Positions 7,093-14,967 of a stretch of 24,080 nucleotides of DNA are shown here, piece by piece. The notes under the pieces were generated by a model. It ran no database searches. It was not told the DNA's origin and saw only the letters and a program-made list of their open reading frames with translations. This DNA comes from Deltaproteobacteria bacterium (GTDB lineage: Bacteria; Desulfobacterota; Syntrophia; Syntrophales; UBA5619), in assembly GCA_021372695.1 (NCBI GenBank), contig JAJFTY010000229.1, positions 1-24,080 of the forward strand, written 5' to 3'. Position 1 is the first letter of the stretch, and each line of letters begins with the position of its first letter. Made by a program: the position numbers and the translations under genes.

Positions 7093-7150
7093 TGACTGAT
7101 GTCGAAAGAGTAAAGATGAGCACCAGTTCAGAGGAAGGAGGGTTCAAGAT

Positions 7151-7858
7151 ATGAAAAAATATTCAATCGTCTTCAGTTTCATCATGATGATTGCGATCGC
7201 CGCCCCAGCAGGCGCGTATAATTTTAACTTCGCCTCTGACTATTATTGGGACGCCGTTCAAGGGAAAGACACCGGTTACACATCGCCTTATGCCGGGGCC
7301 ATCGTCGAAACCTTCGATCCCAACGCCAATTCAAATCTGGGTTGGACGTTGACGGGCAACTACGAGATCCGTCTCGGAAGCATTACCCCCGCGGCCGCTC
7401 CCTGGTGGGACAATAATCCAAATGACGGTGGAGCGCCTGCCGGAGCACGCGACGCCTCCTATTTCCTGACCGTGCCGAAAGAGCCGCTTTCAAACGGGGT
7501 CAGCGTTACCATCGATTTCAATGACGCCGTCTACAATTACTTCGGCCTGTGGTGGGGATCGATGGACACCTACAACACGCTTGAGTTCCTGGATGCGAAC
7601 GGTGACGTGATCGAGACGGTCACGGGTGGTATTCCCTTCAGCTCCGGCTCCGGTTCACAGGACCTGTCTGAGACGAATAAGTACGTCAATTTCTACGGGA
7701 TGGGTGATTTCTACGGCGTCCGGCTGATCAGCGCCAACTACGCGTTCGAGGTCGACAACATCGCTGTCGGCTATAACGTGGTCCCTGAACCCCTCACGGC
7801 GATCCTTCTCGGATGCGGTCTGCTCGGTCTGTTCGGTCTCAGGAGGAAACTGAGATAG
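7151..7858 (+). CDS. PEP-CTERM surface protein (exosortase substrate)
   Basis: A 235-residue exported protein. Residues 1-22 are a signal peptide (MKKYSIVFSFIMMIAIAAPAGA). The body is Tyr/Asn/Gly-rich and beta-type, with an YFGLWWGSMDTYNTLEFLD segment like that in several exosortase-dependent surface proteins. Residues 211-235 are a complete PEP-CTERM signal: VPEP, hydrophobic LTAILLGCGLLGLFGL, then RRKLR and stop. The family is secreted, inserted by its C-terminal helix and cleaved by exosortase; many members act in biofilm or floc matrix. No exosortase gene lies in the window. AAGGAGG stands 9 bases before the ATG, and a near-consensus sigma-54 promoter lies upstream. It appears to be a single-gene unit ended by the perfect inverted repeat at 7896. 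The exact ligand or role is unknown. Confidence 0.93.
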   Translation: MKKYSIVFSFIMMIAIAAPAGAYNFNFASDYYWDAVQGKDTGYTSPYAGAIVETFDPNANSNLGWTLTGNYEIRLGSITPAAAPWWDNNPNDGGAPAGARDASYFLTVPKEPLSNGVSVTIDFNDAVYNYFGLWWGSMDTYNTLEFLDANGDVIETVTGGIPFSSGSGSQDLSETNKYVNFYGMGDFYGVRLISANYAFEVDNIAVGYNVVPEPLTAILLGCGLLGLFGLRRKLR

Positions 7859-7895
7859 AACAAACCACAGGTTAAGTAACTTAATGGAAAAACTT

Positions 7896-7934
7896 ACGAA
7901 AGGCAGGGTCATTGGATTGGACCCTGCCTTTCGT
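7896..7934 (+). terminator. Terminator-like perfect inverted repeat after PEP-CTERM gene
   Basis: ACGAAAGGCAGGGTC (7896-7910) and GACCCTGCCTTTCGT (7920-7934) pair perfectly over 15 bp around a 9-base loop. The T-tract is contained mainly in the right arm and the following GTTTGTT. It shares AAAGGCAGGGTCA and the nearby ATGGAAAA with the terminator at 73-105. Confidence 0.8.
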
Positions 7935-8303
7935 GTTTGTTCCGATTGGGAATGGCTGGAAATGCTCGTTTCGATCAAACCAGCCACCTTCCCGTGTCGA
8001 AAACCTTTACACCAAAATCATTGCCGGCGATCCCATCTATTTCCGCGTTTTAAAACGTCATTTGTGACCATCGGCACGGAAGTGAAGATCGATTCCTTTT
8101 CTAAACGTCGTTTAACTTTACAATTCGCCGTCCAGTGATCCGCGAACCGCAGCCACAGACTGCCTGATTTAACGAATCATGGAAATGGGCTTTGCGCCAG
8201 TTCATTCCTTAATTATTCGGATTCATGAAGCTTTATGGGGATCTTGAACAAAATCCCAAGCAGACGCGGATTTTCATCCGAGATGTTCCCGCATTTCGCC
8301 GGC

Positions 8304-8319
8304 TGGCATGATTATCGCT
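8304..8319 (+). promoter_or_regulatory. Sigma-54 (RpoN) promoter for the RHH-PilZ gene
   Basis: TGGCATGATTATCGCT matches TGGCACG-N4-TTGCW with two mismatches and correct GG-N10-GC spacing. The predicted transcript starts near 8330, about 60 bases ahead of the GTG start at 8390. Confidence 0.65.
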
Positions 8320-8389
8320 AGCCTTTTTGTGAATCTATTAATCTGCTCGTTCCGATATAAAGGCATCGGAACCATGGAGGGGCATAGAG

Positions 8390-8884
8390 GTGAAAGAAGT
8401 GACGACCATCGCCTTTCAAACCAGTTCCGAAATCAAAAGCAGCCTGGACAAGATTGCGGCGAAGGAAAATAAGAGTGTTCCTTCGCTGGTCGAGTCCATG
8501 GTCTGTCACTATCTGAAGAATGAGACGGCCATTGAGGAAATCTGCCAGAATCGCCGCCGGTTCGAACGAAAGAAGATCACGATTCCTGTTTACATCGGCG
8601 ACAGCGCGTGGCAACATGACGAGTTCATCGAAGGTACCCTTCTGGACATCTCCCTGGGGGGGGTCAAGATGGTCATTCCCAAGGAGGCAAAGCGGGACAT
8701 TCCAAACGTTCACGAAACCAAGGAGCTCAGCATCATTTTCCGTATACCGAGCTGCTACTGGCCGATTCGCGTCAAGATCAGCCCCCAGACGGTATCCGAA
8801 TCTGAAGACGAACTTCAGCTTGGCGCCTCTCTGATCAACCCCGATTACCAGGCCTACTCGGCTCTGCAGAAGTATCTGATGTAA
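8390..8884 (+). CDS. Ribbon-helix-helix plus PilZ fusion, putative c-di-GMP regulator
   Basis: A 164-residue protein with two parts. Residues about 4-45 (TTIAFQTSSEIKSSLDKIAA, then KSVPSLVESMVCHYLK) follow the ribbon-helix-helix DNA-binding pattern: one short strand and two helices. Residues about 54-160 are a PilZ domain. They have the c-di-GMP-binding RxxxR arginines in RRRFERKK and the DxSxxG motif as DISLGG, and end in a beta-rich barrel. PilZ domains bind cyclic-di-GMP; RHH domains bind DNA as dimers. The fusion would fit a c-di-GMP-controlled transcription factor, which is inference. The start is GTG at 8390 with GGAGGGG seven bases upstream; no in-frame ATG is better. It is monocistronic and convergent with prsT, which makes the exopolysaccharide/PEP-CTERM genes attractive targets. 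Confidence 0.88.
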   Translation: MKEVTTIAFQTSSEIKSSLDKIAAKENKSVPSLVESMVCHYLKNETAIEEICQNRRRFERKKITIPVYIGDSAWQHDEFIEGTLLDISLGGVKMVIPKEAKRDIPNVHETKELSIIFRIPSCYWPIRVKISPQTVSESEDELQLGASLINPDYQAYSALQKYLM

Positions 8885-8908
8885 TCGGAAGAGGTCTCTT
8901 CTGTCCTG

Positions 8909-8937
8909 CGTTGCCCACTTTCACCGGGCACGTTTTT
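8909..8937 (+). terminator. Terminator after the RHH-PilZ gene
   Basis: CG-T-TGCCC and GGGCA-CG pair as a 7-bp stem with one bulged T around a 9-base loop, followed by five T at 8933-8937. It lies in the convergent gap before the end of prsT. Confidence 0.5.
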
Positions 8938-8985
8938 CGGTCATCACCCCGATCACATCCATATCATCCGACTATGGCGCAGCTT

Positions 8986-11274
8986 TTATTTCAGCGCAGC
9001 AAGCGTGGCCTTGGCTTCATCGGCGCCCGGGAACGCCGGGCTGATTCTGAGCGCTTCCACAAGCTCCTTTTTGGCCAGGTCGCGGTTGCCATTCTTGTAG
9101 TAAGCCATGCCCAGATGGTAGCGGACCATTGCCTGATTCGGAATCTTCTCTGCCGCCTCCTTCAGGTACGCCACCGCCCGGCCGGGAACATTCTTCTTGA
9201 AATAGATCCAGCCGAGGGTGTCGGAGATGTGGGGATCGTCGGGAACCTGCTCTTTCGCTTTCTGCGCCAGGTTCAGGGCCACATCGATGTTCCCGCCCCG
9301 CTCTGCGTAGAGGTAGGCAAGGTTGTTTGCCGCCGGCGGATAGTTCGGGCTGCTCTTCAGCACCTTCTCGTAAGATTCCTGGGCCTTGTCCAGATTCTTT
9401 TCAGCCTCATAGATCATTCCGAGGGCCATCAGCGCGGTGACGTTGTTCGGTGTCTTCTCCAGCACGGCCGCGTACTGAGCCTTGGCCTTGTCCAGCATCT
9501 GTTGCCGCATGTAGAAGCTGGCAAGGGATGTCTGCAAAGCGGGCAGGGTCGGGGCCAGTTCGATCGCCTTCTTCAGGTTGGCTTCGGCCTTCGTCTTATC
9601 GTTGCCGGCTGCATATAAGTTTCCGAGGATGTTGTAGAAGAAAGGATTCTTCGGGCTGATCTGGATCTGCTGCTCCACCCTGGCGATCGCCTTCTGGGGC
9701 TCCTTCCGGTTCATATGGGCGGCAACGATCAACTGAAGGGGGTCCACGTAGCTGGGCTGCAGCGAGAGCGCCTTTTCGAGGCTGACCAGAGCCTCCTTCT
9801 CCTTTTTCTGAACCAGAAGGATCCGGCCCATCTGTGAATATCCGACCGGATTGTTCGGGGCGATTTTGATGAGGCTCTCGAAGACCTTGGCTGCCTCCGG
9901 GAGATTGCGTTTCAGAAGATAGGCGTTTCCAAGGAGAAGGTGGGCCTGGACGCTTCCCGGCCGCTCCTTCAGCAGGGCATTCATCCCGTCGATGGCCTGG
10001 GATTGGCCGGCGCCGCCCTCGCTGAGCTGGATTTCCGCGAGCAGGAGGCGGGGCTCTTCCGCTTTGGGGTTCAGCGTCACGGCCTCGCCGAGCGCCGCCT
10101 TGGCCTGCTGCAGGTTCCGGTTTCCATAATGGGCCATGGCGATCAGATACTGGGCCATGGCATCCTTGGGATTGTCCTTGGCGTAGCCCTGAAAGAGATT
10201 CAGGGCCTGGTCGAACTCGTTCCGGCTCAGGAAGATCCTTCCCTTGAGGAGCATACCTTCCTGACTTTTCGGGTTGATCTTCAGGATCTCTTCGATCCTT
10301 TTCAATCCTTCGTCGAACTTCTTCTCCTTGATGTAAAAATCGGCCAATCTCACGAGGGGGTGAATGTTTTTCGGGCTCTTTTCCACAGCCTCTTTGAAGG
10401 CGGCCTCGGCCTTCTCTTTCTTGTTCCAGGCCAGGTAGAAGTTCCCGAGATGGAGCCTCAGGGACACGTTGTCGGGCGAGAGCTCGATCCCCTTGAGGAA
10501 CTGCTTTTCCGCCTCCTCGGGCTTGTTCACCGCGGCAAAATAATTCCCCAGCATCATCGCCGGATTGGAATCCTTGGGCGCGATCCGGACTGCCTCGACA
10601 TACTCGCGCTCCGCCAGATCCCTCTTCCCGGTCCGCATGTAGAACTCGGCCAGCGCGAATCGCGCCCTGAGGGACTTCTCGTCCACCTTGACGGCCGCCT
10701 TGAACATCTCCTCGGCCTGAGGCAGATCCTTCTTCAGGATGTAGAGATTCGCCAGATGGAGATAGGCCTCCAGTTTCTTGTCCCCTTCAGCCGCTTTCTT
10801 GCTCTCCACGATGGCCTGGTCCAGATTCTTCTCGACCAGGGAAACATTGCTGAGCAGCAGATGCGCCGAAGAGTTTCCGGCCTGTTTTGCCAGGACCGCC
10901 TGCGCCTGCTCCGCGGCCTTCTTCCGATCTCCGGACAGAAGGTAGAGCTGGCCCAGCTGGTTTCGGGCGTCGATCATTCCCGGGTCCAGTTCGACGGTCT
11001 TCGAGAACTCCGCATAGGCCTCGCGGACCATGCCGACCCGCAGGTAGGTCAGCCCGAGCTTGTAGCGGGCCTTTGCGTGCTTGGGATCCAGTTGAATGAC
11101 GTTCTTGTATTCCAGGATGGCTTCCCGGGGCTTGTTTTCCAGGAAGTACTTCTCCCCTTTGTTCCAGTGCCGTTCGATCTTCGCCTCCTTGGAACACCCG
11201 GACAGCATCAGAAGGAGGATGAGCAGAACCGCTGAAAAGGCCCAGACCGAGACGCTCTTTCTCTTGAAATTCAT
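8986..11274 (-). CDS. prsT: PEP-CTERM system TPR lipoprotein PrsT
   Basis: A 762-residue lipoprotein. Residues 1-27 are a signal peptide with lipobox LSGC, acylated at Cys27. The rest is a near-continuous superhelix of about twenty 34-residue TPR units, seen as repeating A-x-x-x-[LF]-x-x-A/Y...P spacing (for example AILEYKNVIQLDPKHAKARYKLGLTYLRVG). This matches the family known as PEP-CTERM system TPR-repeat lipoprotein PrsT, found with XrtA exopolysaccharide loci and thought to scaffold assembly or export at the envelope. AAGGAG seven bases before the ATG confirms the start. It is transcribed divergently from the export operon across about 280 bases. No sigma-54 site with correct spacing was found on its side of that gap. 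Confidence 0.92.
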   Translation of the reverse strand: MNFKRKSVSVWAFSAVLLILLLMLSGCSKEAKIERHWNKGEKYFLENKPREAILEYKNVIQLDPKHAKARYKLGLTYLRVGMVREAYAEFSKTVELDPGMIDARNQLGQLYLLSGDRKKAAEQAQAVLAKQAGNSSAHLLLSNVSLVEKNLDQAIVESKKAAEGDKKLEAYLHLANLYILKKDLPQAEEMFKAAVKVDEKSLRARFALAEFYMRTGKRDLAEREYVEAVRIAPKDSNPAMMLGNYFAAVNKPEEAEKQFLKGIELSPDNVSLRLHLGNFYLAWNKKEKAEAAFKEAVEKSPKNIHPLVRLADFYIKEKKFDEGLKRIEEILKINPKSQEGMLLKGRIFLSRNEFDQALNLFQGYAKDNPKDAMAQYLIAMAHYGNRNLQQAKAALGEAVTLNPKAEEPRLLLAEIQLSEGGAGQSQAIDGMNALLKERPGSVQAHLLLGNAYLLKRNLPEAAKVFESLIKIAPNNPVGYSQMGRILLVQKKEKEALVSLEKALSLQPSYVDPLQLIVAAHMNRKEPQKAIARVEQQIQISPKNPFFYNILGNLYAAGNDKTKAEANLKKAIELAPTLPALQTSLASFYMRQQMLDKAKAQYAAVLEKTPNNVTALMALGMIYEAEKNLDKAQESYEKVLKSSPNYPPAANNLAYLYAERGGNIDVALNLAQKAKEQVPDDPHISDTLGWIYFKKNVPGRAVAYLKEAAEKIPNQAMVRYHLGMAYYKNGNRDLAKKELVEALRISPAFPGADEAKATLAALK

Positions 11275-11489
11275 CGTTGATCTCCTTGTTAAGATGTTCT
11301 CATCAGAATGCCGTCGGTCATCCCTTCCCGTTGGCGGGAAGCGCCGGGATGGGGGGCGCTGCGACGTCAGCCCGTGCGATGAAGGCGGAGCCTCCTTGCT
11401 GCGGGGTTTTGCCGGAGCCTCTGAACGTCTCCGGGGCCGGATTCACAGGCTTTCTGCCGCATAATAATGCTCGACATATCGATTTCACT

Positions 11490-11517
11490 TTGCTAATACA
11501 CCACGAGCGAAGATAAT
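11490..11517 (+). promoter_or_regulatory. Possible sigma-70 promoter for the exopolysaccharide operon
   Basis: TTGCTA (11490-11495), a 16-base spacer and GATAAT (11512-11517). It lies about 37 bases before the chosen start of the export gene. The -35 is weak (4 of 6), but the same hexamer is used by the putative promoter at 22127. Confidence 0.35.
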
Positions 11518-11554
11518 TCCATAAAGAAATATCCTGTCGTGGAGGATGGGGATC

Positions 11555-12166
11555 ATGAAAAGAGCATTGGCGGTCTTTTTACTGACAGCAGGGGTCCTTT
11601 TCGTCACGGCGTCTCCCGTCGTTTGCGCGCAGGAAGGCAAGACAGCCGATCCCTCCGGAAAAGTTCAGGGCGCGGTCGCCGCCGACAGCGACCAGTATGT
11701 GATCGGGCCTGAAGATCTTCTCCTGATCTACGTCTGGAAGGAGGAGTCGATCACCAAGACCGTGCCGGTCCGGATCGACGGGAAGATTTCGCTGCCCCTG
11801 ATCAATGAGATCCAGGCCGCGGGCCTGACTCCCCTTCAGCTCAAGGAGGCCCTGACCGAAAAGCTGAAGGGCTTCATCGAGAACCCGACCGTTACGGTCA
11901 CGGTGATGGAGGCCAACAGCTTCAAGGTCTATCTCTCCGGAGAGGTGAAGCAGCCCGGCGTTGTCCGCATCCGCAGTGAGATCACACTGCTCAAGCTGAT
12001 CATCATGGCGGGCGGCTTCACGGAGTGGGCCGACCAGAAGAGGATCCTGGTCATCACGAAGGAAAACGGCAAGGAAAAGCGGATGACCGTCAATTACAAG
12101 AAGATCATCGAGGGGGAAGAGCCCGATATCGTGATCAAGAGCGGCGATACGGTCATCGTCAGATGA
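11555..12166 (+). CDS. XrtA-type polysaccharide export protein (Wza/OPX family)
   Basis: A 203-residue periplasmic or outer-membrane-associated protein. Residues 1-26 are a signal peptide ending near VVCAQ. They are followed by a polysaccharide export (Poly_export) domain (YVIGPEDLLLIYVWKEESIT, then VPVRIDGKISLPLINEIQAAGLTP) and one SLBB domain (FKVYLSGEVKQPGVVRI...LLKLIIMAGGFTEWADQKRI). The size fits the short OPX proteins of PEP-CTERM/exosortase loci, which lack the large Wza C-terminal barrel helix. The partner barrel is probably the next gene. I chose ATG 11555 because GGAGG at 11541 sits 9 bases away; the ATG at 11546 directly abuts the ribosome-binding site. It is the first gene of the plus-strand operon. 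Confidence 0.93.
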   Translation: MKRALAVFLLTAGVLFVTASPVVCAQEGKTADPSGKVQGAVAADSDQYVIGPEDLLLIYVWKEESITKTVPVRIDGKISLPLINEIQAAGLTPLQLKEALTEKLKGFIENPTVTVTVMEANSFKVYLSGEVKQPGVVRIRSEITLLKLIIMAGGFTEWADQKRILVITKENGKEKRMTVNYKKIIEGEEPDIVIKSGDTVIVR

Positions 12167-12179
12167 AAAGGAGGCGATC

Positions 12180-13451
12180 ATGAATCTACGGCGGATCATC
12201 ACGGCTTTTCTGTGGCTGTCGTGTCTGAGTGCGGTGCCTCTGGTCCAGGCGGAGGATCTGCTCTCCAAATTTCATCCCTACATCAGCATCAAGGAGGAGT
12301 ACAGCGACAACCTGAACCTGACCCCGACGAACAAGAAAGACGATTTCTACACCACGGTACAGCCCGGGATCAAGTTTTCCAACATGGACACGAAATCCGG
12401 CGTGGACCTGGACTACTCGCTCGGGGCCGTCTTCTACTCGAAGAACAGCGATCTGGATTACACGAGCCACAACGCCTCCCTGAATGCAAAATACCTGACC
12501 TCGGAGCACATCAATTTCTACCTGAAGGAATCCTTCATCCGGTCTGAGGATCCGCGGGAGAGCGAGTACTTCACGACGACGGCGGACAACCGGTACGTGC
12601 TTGCCACAAAGACCGACCGTGCCATTTTCTGGCGCAACGTTGTGGCGCCGACCATCGAATACCAGTTCGGTCCCGAAAACCGCGTGGGTCTCAACTACCG
12701 GAACAACCTCTATCGGAGCGACAGCGCTATTGCCCAGGACAGTCAGGAGAATTACATCAACCCCTTCTTCACCTACTGGTTCGACAGACGAAACGGCATC
12801 TCCCTCGACTACGGCTTCACCAAGGGAGATTTCGACCAGAGCCCCGACCTGACCGGCCACCGTGCGAGCGGCCGCTACACCAACCGCTTCAGCCCCAAGT
12901 CTTCTGTCTTTGCCGAATACGCCTATTCCCGACGCACGTTCGATGCACCGGGTGTGGACTACGATGTCCATGAACCTGCCGTGGGAATCACCCATGCGTT
13001 TTCCCCGACCCTGACCATGTCGGCCCAGGTGGGCTATTTCTGGAAGAAGCCCAAAACCGGCTCCGCGACGGACGGCTTTTCCTACAAGGGCGAACTGCGG
13101 AATACCGACCCGCGCACGACCGTCGTCGTCAGTCTCCAGGGCGGCTACACTGAAGACTTCTTCACTTCAGAAAATCTGGGATTCAACCGATACCATCGTT
13201 TGACGGGTTCGATCACGCAATGGCTGGAGAGGCGCTTCTCCATCGGCGGCTTCGGAAGCATCGAAGTGGCGGACTTCGACCAGCCCAGCCACAAGGATAC
13301 GACCTGGGGGATCGGCGGGCGGGCCTCGTACATGCCGCTCAAGTGGCTGACCCTGGCGCTGGAGATTTCGCACAACGACAGAAACTCCGACGTCGACATC
13401 TTCGACTACACGGAGAACAGGGGAATGGTCACGATCACCGCCACGTACTGA
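12180..13451 (+). CDS. XrtA/PEP-CTERM-associated outer membrane beta-barrel protein
   Basis: A 423-residue exported protein with a signal peptide (residues 1-24, ending VQA-ED). A long series of amphipathic strands with alternating aromatic and polar residues follows (IEYQFGPENRVGLNYRNNLY, RNGISLDYGFTKGDF, SSVFAEYAYSRRTF), and it ends in a terminal aromatic strand (MVTITATY), typical of outer-membrane barrels. It corresponds to the barrel protein always found next to the exosortase-A export gene (TIGR03016 type). It probably forms the outer-membrane pore for the polysaccharide. AAGGAGG precedes the ATG, 13 bases after the export gene stop. Confidence 0.9.
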   Translation: MNLRRIITAFLWLSCLSAVPLVQAEDLLSKFHPYISIKEEYSDNLNLTPTNKKDDFYTTVQPGIKFSNMDTKSGVDLDYSLGAVFYSKNSDLDYTSHNASLNAKYLTSEHINFYLKESFIRSEDPRESEYFTTTADNRYVLATKTDRAIFWRNVVAPTIEYQFGPENRVGLNYRNNLYRSDSAIAQDSQENYINPFFTYWFDRRNGISLDYGFTKGDFDQSPDLTGHRASGRYTNRFSPKSSVFAEYAYSRRTFDAPGVDYDVHEPAVGITHAFSPTLTMSAQVGYFWKKPKTGSATDGFSYKGELRNTDPRTTVVVSLQGGYTEDFFTSENLGFNRYHRLTGSITQWLERRFSIGGFGSIEVADFDQPSHKDTTWGIGGRASYMPLKWLTLALEISHNDRNSDVDIFDYTENRGMVTITATY

Positions 13452-13468
13452 AAAGGAGCGCCGCACCT

Positions 13469-14965
13469 ATGATCAACCCGGCAAAGGCCTACACCGTAGC
13501 CGAATATATCGAAATCCTGAGGCGCAGGATCTGGTACATCGTGATTCCCTTTGTGCTGATCCTGACGGGGGCTTCGGCCTATGCCCTTTTCGCACCCCGC
13601 CAGTACAAGGCCGGCACGCTGGTTCTGGTGAGTCCGCAGCGGATTCCGGAGGCCTTCGTGCAGGCCACCGTCACCTCGAAGGTCGAGGAGCGGCTGCAAT
13701 CGATCGCCCAGGAGGTGTTGAGCCGCACCCGCCTGGAGCAGATCATGACCGACCTGAACCTTTACCAGAAGGAGCGCAAATCCCTCTCGCGCGAAGAGGT
13801 GGTGGCGCTCATGCAGAAGGACATTAAGATCGAGCTCCCCACGAAGAAGGAGGAGTCGAAGGGGTTCTTCACGATCAGCTACATCGGCCGCGATCCGAAC
13901 ATCGTCACCACGGTGGCGAACCGGCTGGCCTCGCAATTCATCGAGGAGAACCTGAAACTCAGGGAGCAACAGGCCGCAGGGACGACGGAGTTTCTGACGA
14001 CCGAACTCGCTGCGTCCAAGACGAAGCTGGACCAGTTGGAAACCGCGGTCACCCAGTACAAGCGGCGCTTCATGGGCGAGCTTCCCGAGCAGCGGGAGGC
14101 GAACATCAAGATCCTCGAACAGCTCCAGAACCAGTATCAGCGGAACGGTGAGGCGCTCCGGGCCGCCCAGGACCGGAAGCTCCTGATCCAGAAGCAGCTT
14201 GCCGACATGGAGGCGCCGCTCGTGCCTGCGGCCGCGGCGTCAGCGGACAAGAGCGGCATGCCCACGGAGTCGGCCTCTCTGCCTGGGGAACCCAAGGGGT
14301 ACTATGAAACCCAGCGGGAGATGCTCACGAGGCAGCTCGAGGAGATGCGGGCGAAGTACACCGAGAACCACCCCGATGTCGTCGCGGCCCGGAAGAAGCT
14401 GGCCGACCTGGAGAACAAGAAGGATGAGGCCAAAATCAAGGCCAAGGATCAGCCCAAAGTAGAGGTCTACGATGTAAAGAAGGAACCGCGGTACCGGGAG
14501 CTCAGCAACCAGCTGGCATTCACCGATCTCGAGATCAACCGCTTTCGGGAGGGTGAACGCAGCATCCTCTCCCAGATCGAGAAGTACCGGGGCAGGATCG
14601 AGCAGACGCCCGCCCGGGAGCAGGATATGGCCTCGCTGCTCAGAGAGCACCAGAGCACCAAGGAGACCTATGACCGGCTTTTGAAAAAGAGCCAGGATGC
14701 CCAGCAGGCGGAGAATCTGGAAAAGCGCCAGAAGGGTGAGCAGTTCCGGATCATCGATCCGGCCCGGGTTCCGGAAAAGCCGTTTTCGCCGGATGTGGGC
14801 AAGATTCTCCTGATCGGTCTGCTGGCGGGCCTCGGCGGCGGTTTCGGGCTCGCATTTTTCCGGGAGCAGTTGGACCGCTCCTTCCATGATTCGGGGGATG
14901 TCGAAGTCACCCTGAACCTCAAGGTGTTGGCAACCATCCCCAAGATCGATGAAAAAGCGGCCTGA
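13469..14965 (+). CDS. XrtA-associated polysaccharide chain-length determinant (Wzz/PCP)
   Basis: A 498-residue inner-membrane protein. It has a Wzz N-terminal domain with a membrane segment at about residues 17-40 (RRIWYIVIPFVLILTGASAYAL), a long periplasmic part with extensive coiled coil (about 170-400), a Pro/Ala-rich break near 255, and a second membrane segment at about 445-465 (ILLIGLLAGLGGGFGLAFF). There is no fused kinase domain; the kinase is encoded separately at 15895, as expected for this family. It should set polymer length and couple synthesis to the export protein. The Met at 13469 starts the conserved region and is preceded by AAGGAG. The open frame upstream lies inside the barrel gene and is not used. 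Confidence 0.92.
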   Translation: MINPAKAYTVAEYIEILRRRIWYIVIPFVLILTGASAYALFAPRQYKAGTLVLVSPQRIPEAFVQATVTSKVEERLQSIAQEVLSRTRLEQIMTDLNLYQKERKSLSREEVVALMQKDIKIELPTKKEESKGFFTISYIGRDPNIVTTVANRLASQFIEENLKLREQQAAGTTEFLTTELAASKTKLDQLETAVTQYKRRFMGELPEQREANIKILEQLQNQYQRNGEALRAAQDRKLLIQKQLADMEAPLVPAAAASADKSGMPTESASLPGEPKGYYETQREMLTRQLEEMRAKYTENHPDVVAARKKLADLENKKDEAKIKAKDQPKVEVYDVKKEPRYRELSNQLAFTDLEINRFREGERSILSQIEKYRGRIEQTPAREQDMASLLREHQSTKETYDRLLKKSQDAQQAENLEKRQKGEQFRIIDPARVPEKPFSPDVGKILLIGLLAGLGGGFGLAFFREQLDRSFHDSGDVEVTLNLKVLATIPKIDEKAA

Positions 14966-14967
14966 GC

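Larger units (their letters stand above)
6719..7150. other. Divergent intergenic region, 432 bases
   Basis: It separates the minus-strand HDOD gene from the plus-strand PEP-CTERM gene. It holds a sigma-70-like promoter facing left (6824-6853) and a sigma-54-like promoter facing right (7077-7092), plus an A/T-rich patch (7040-7055). A 67-codon frame at 6896-7099 has no ribosome-binding site or recognisable protein pattern and runs over the sigma-54 site, so I do not call it. Confidence 0.7.
7859..8389. other. Intergenic region, 531 bases
   Basis: It contains the terminator at 7896-7934, two palindrome-based sites sharing AAACGTCRTTT (8046-8063 and 8102-8114) and a sigma-54-like promoter (8304-8319). 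A frame at 7884-8138 starts inside the terminator and shows no protein-like pattern, so it is not called. I see nothing else convincing here. Confidence 0.65.

Noticed and set aside
6896..7099. A 67-codon plus-strand frame in the intergenic region.
   Set aside because: No ribosome-binding site, unprotein-like composition, and it runs across the sigma-54 promoter.
11401..11420. GG-N10-GC spacing in the gap between prsT and the export operon, considered as a sigma-54 promoter.
   Set aside because: The flanking bases do not match (no CAC after GG, no TT before GC); on the minus strand the spacing is one base short.
13220..13468. Upstream extension of the chain-length gene by 83 codons.
   Set aside because: It lies inside the barrel protein gene; the Met at 13469 has a ribosome-binding site and starts the conserved Wzz region.
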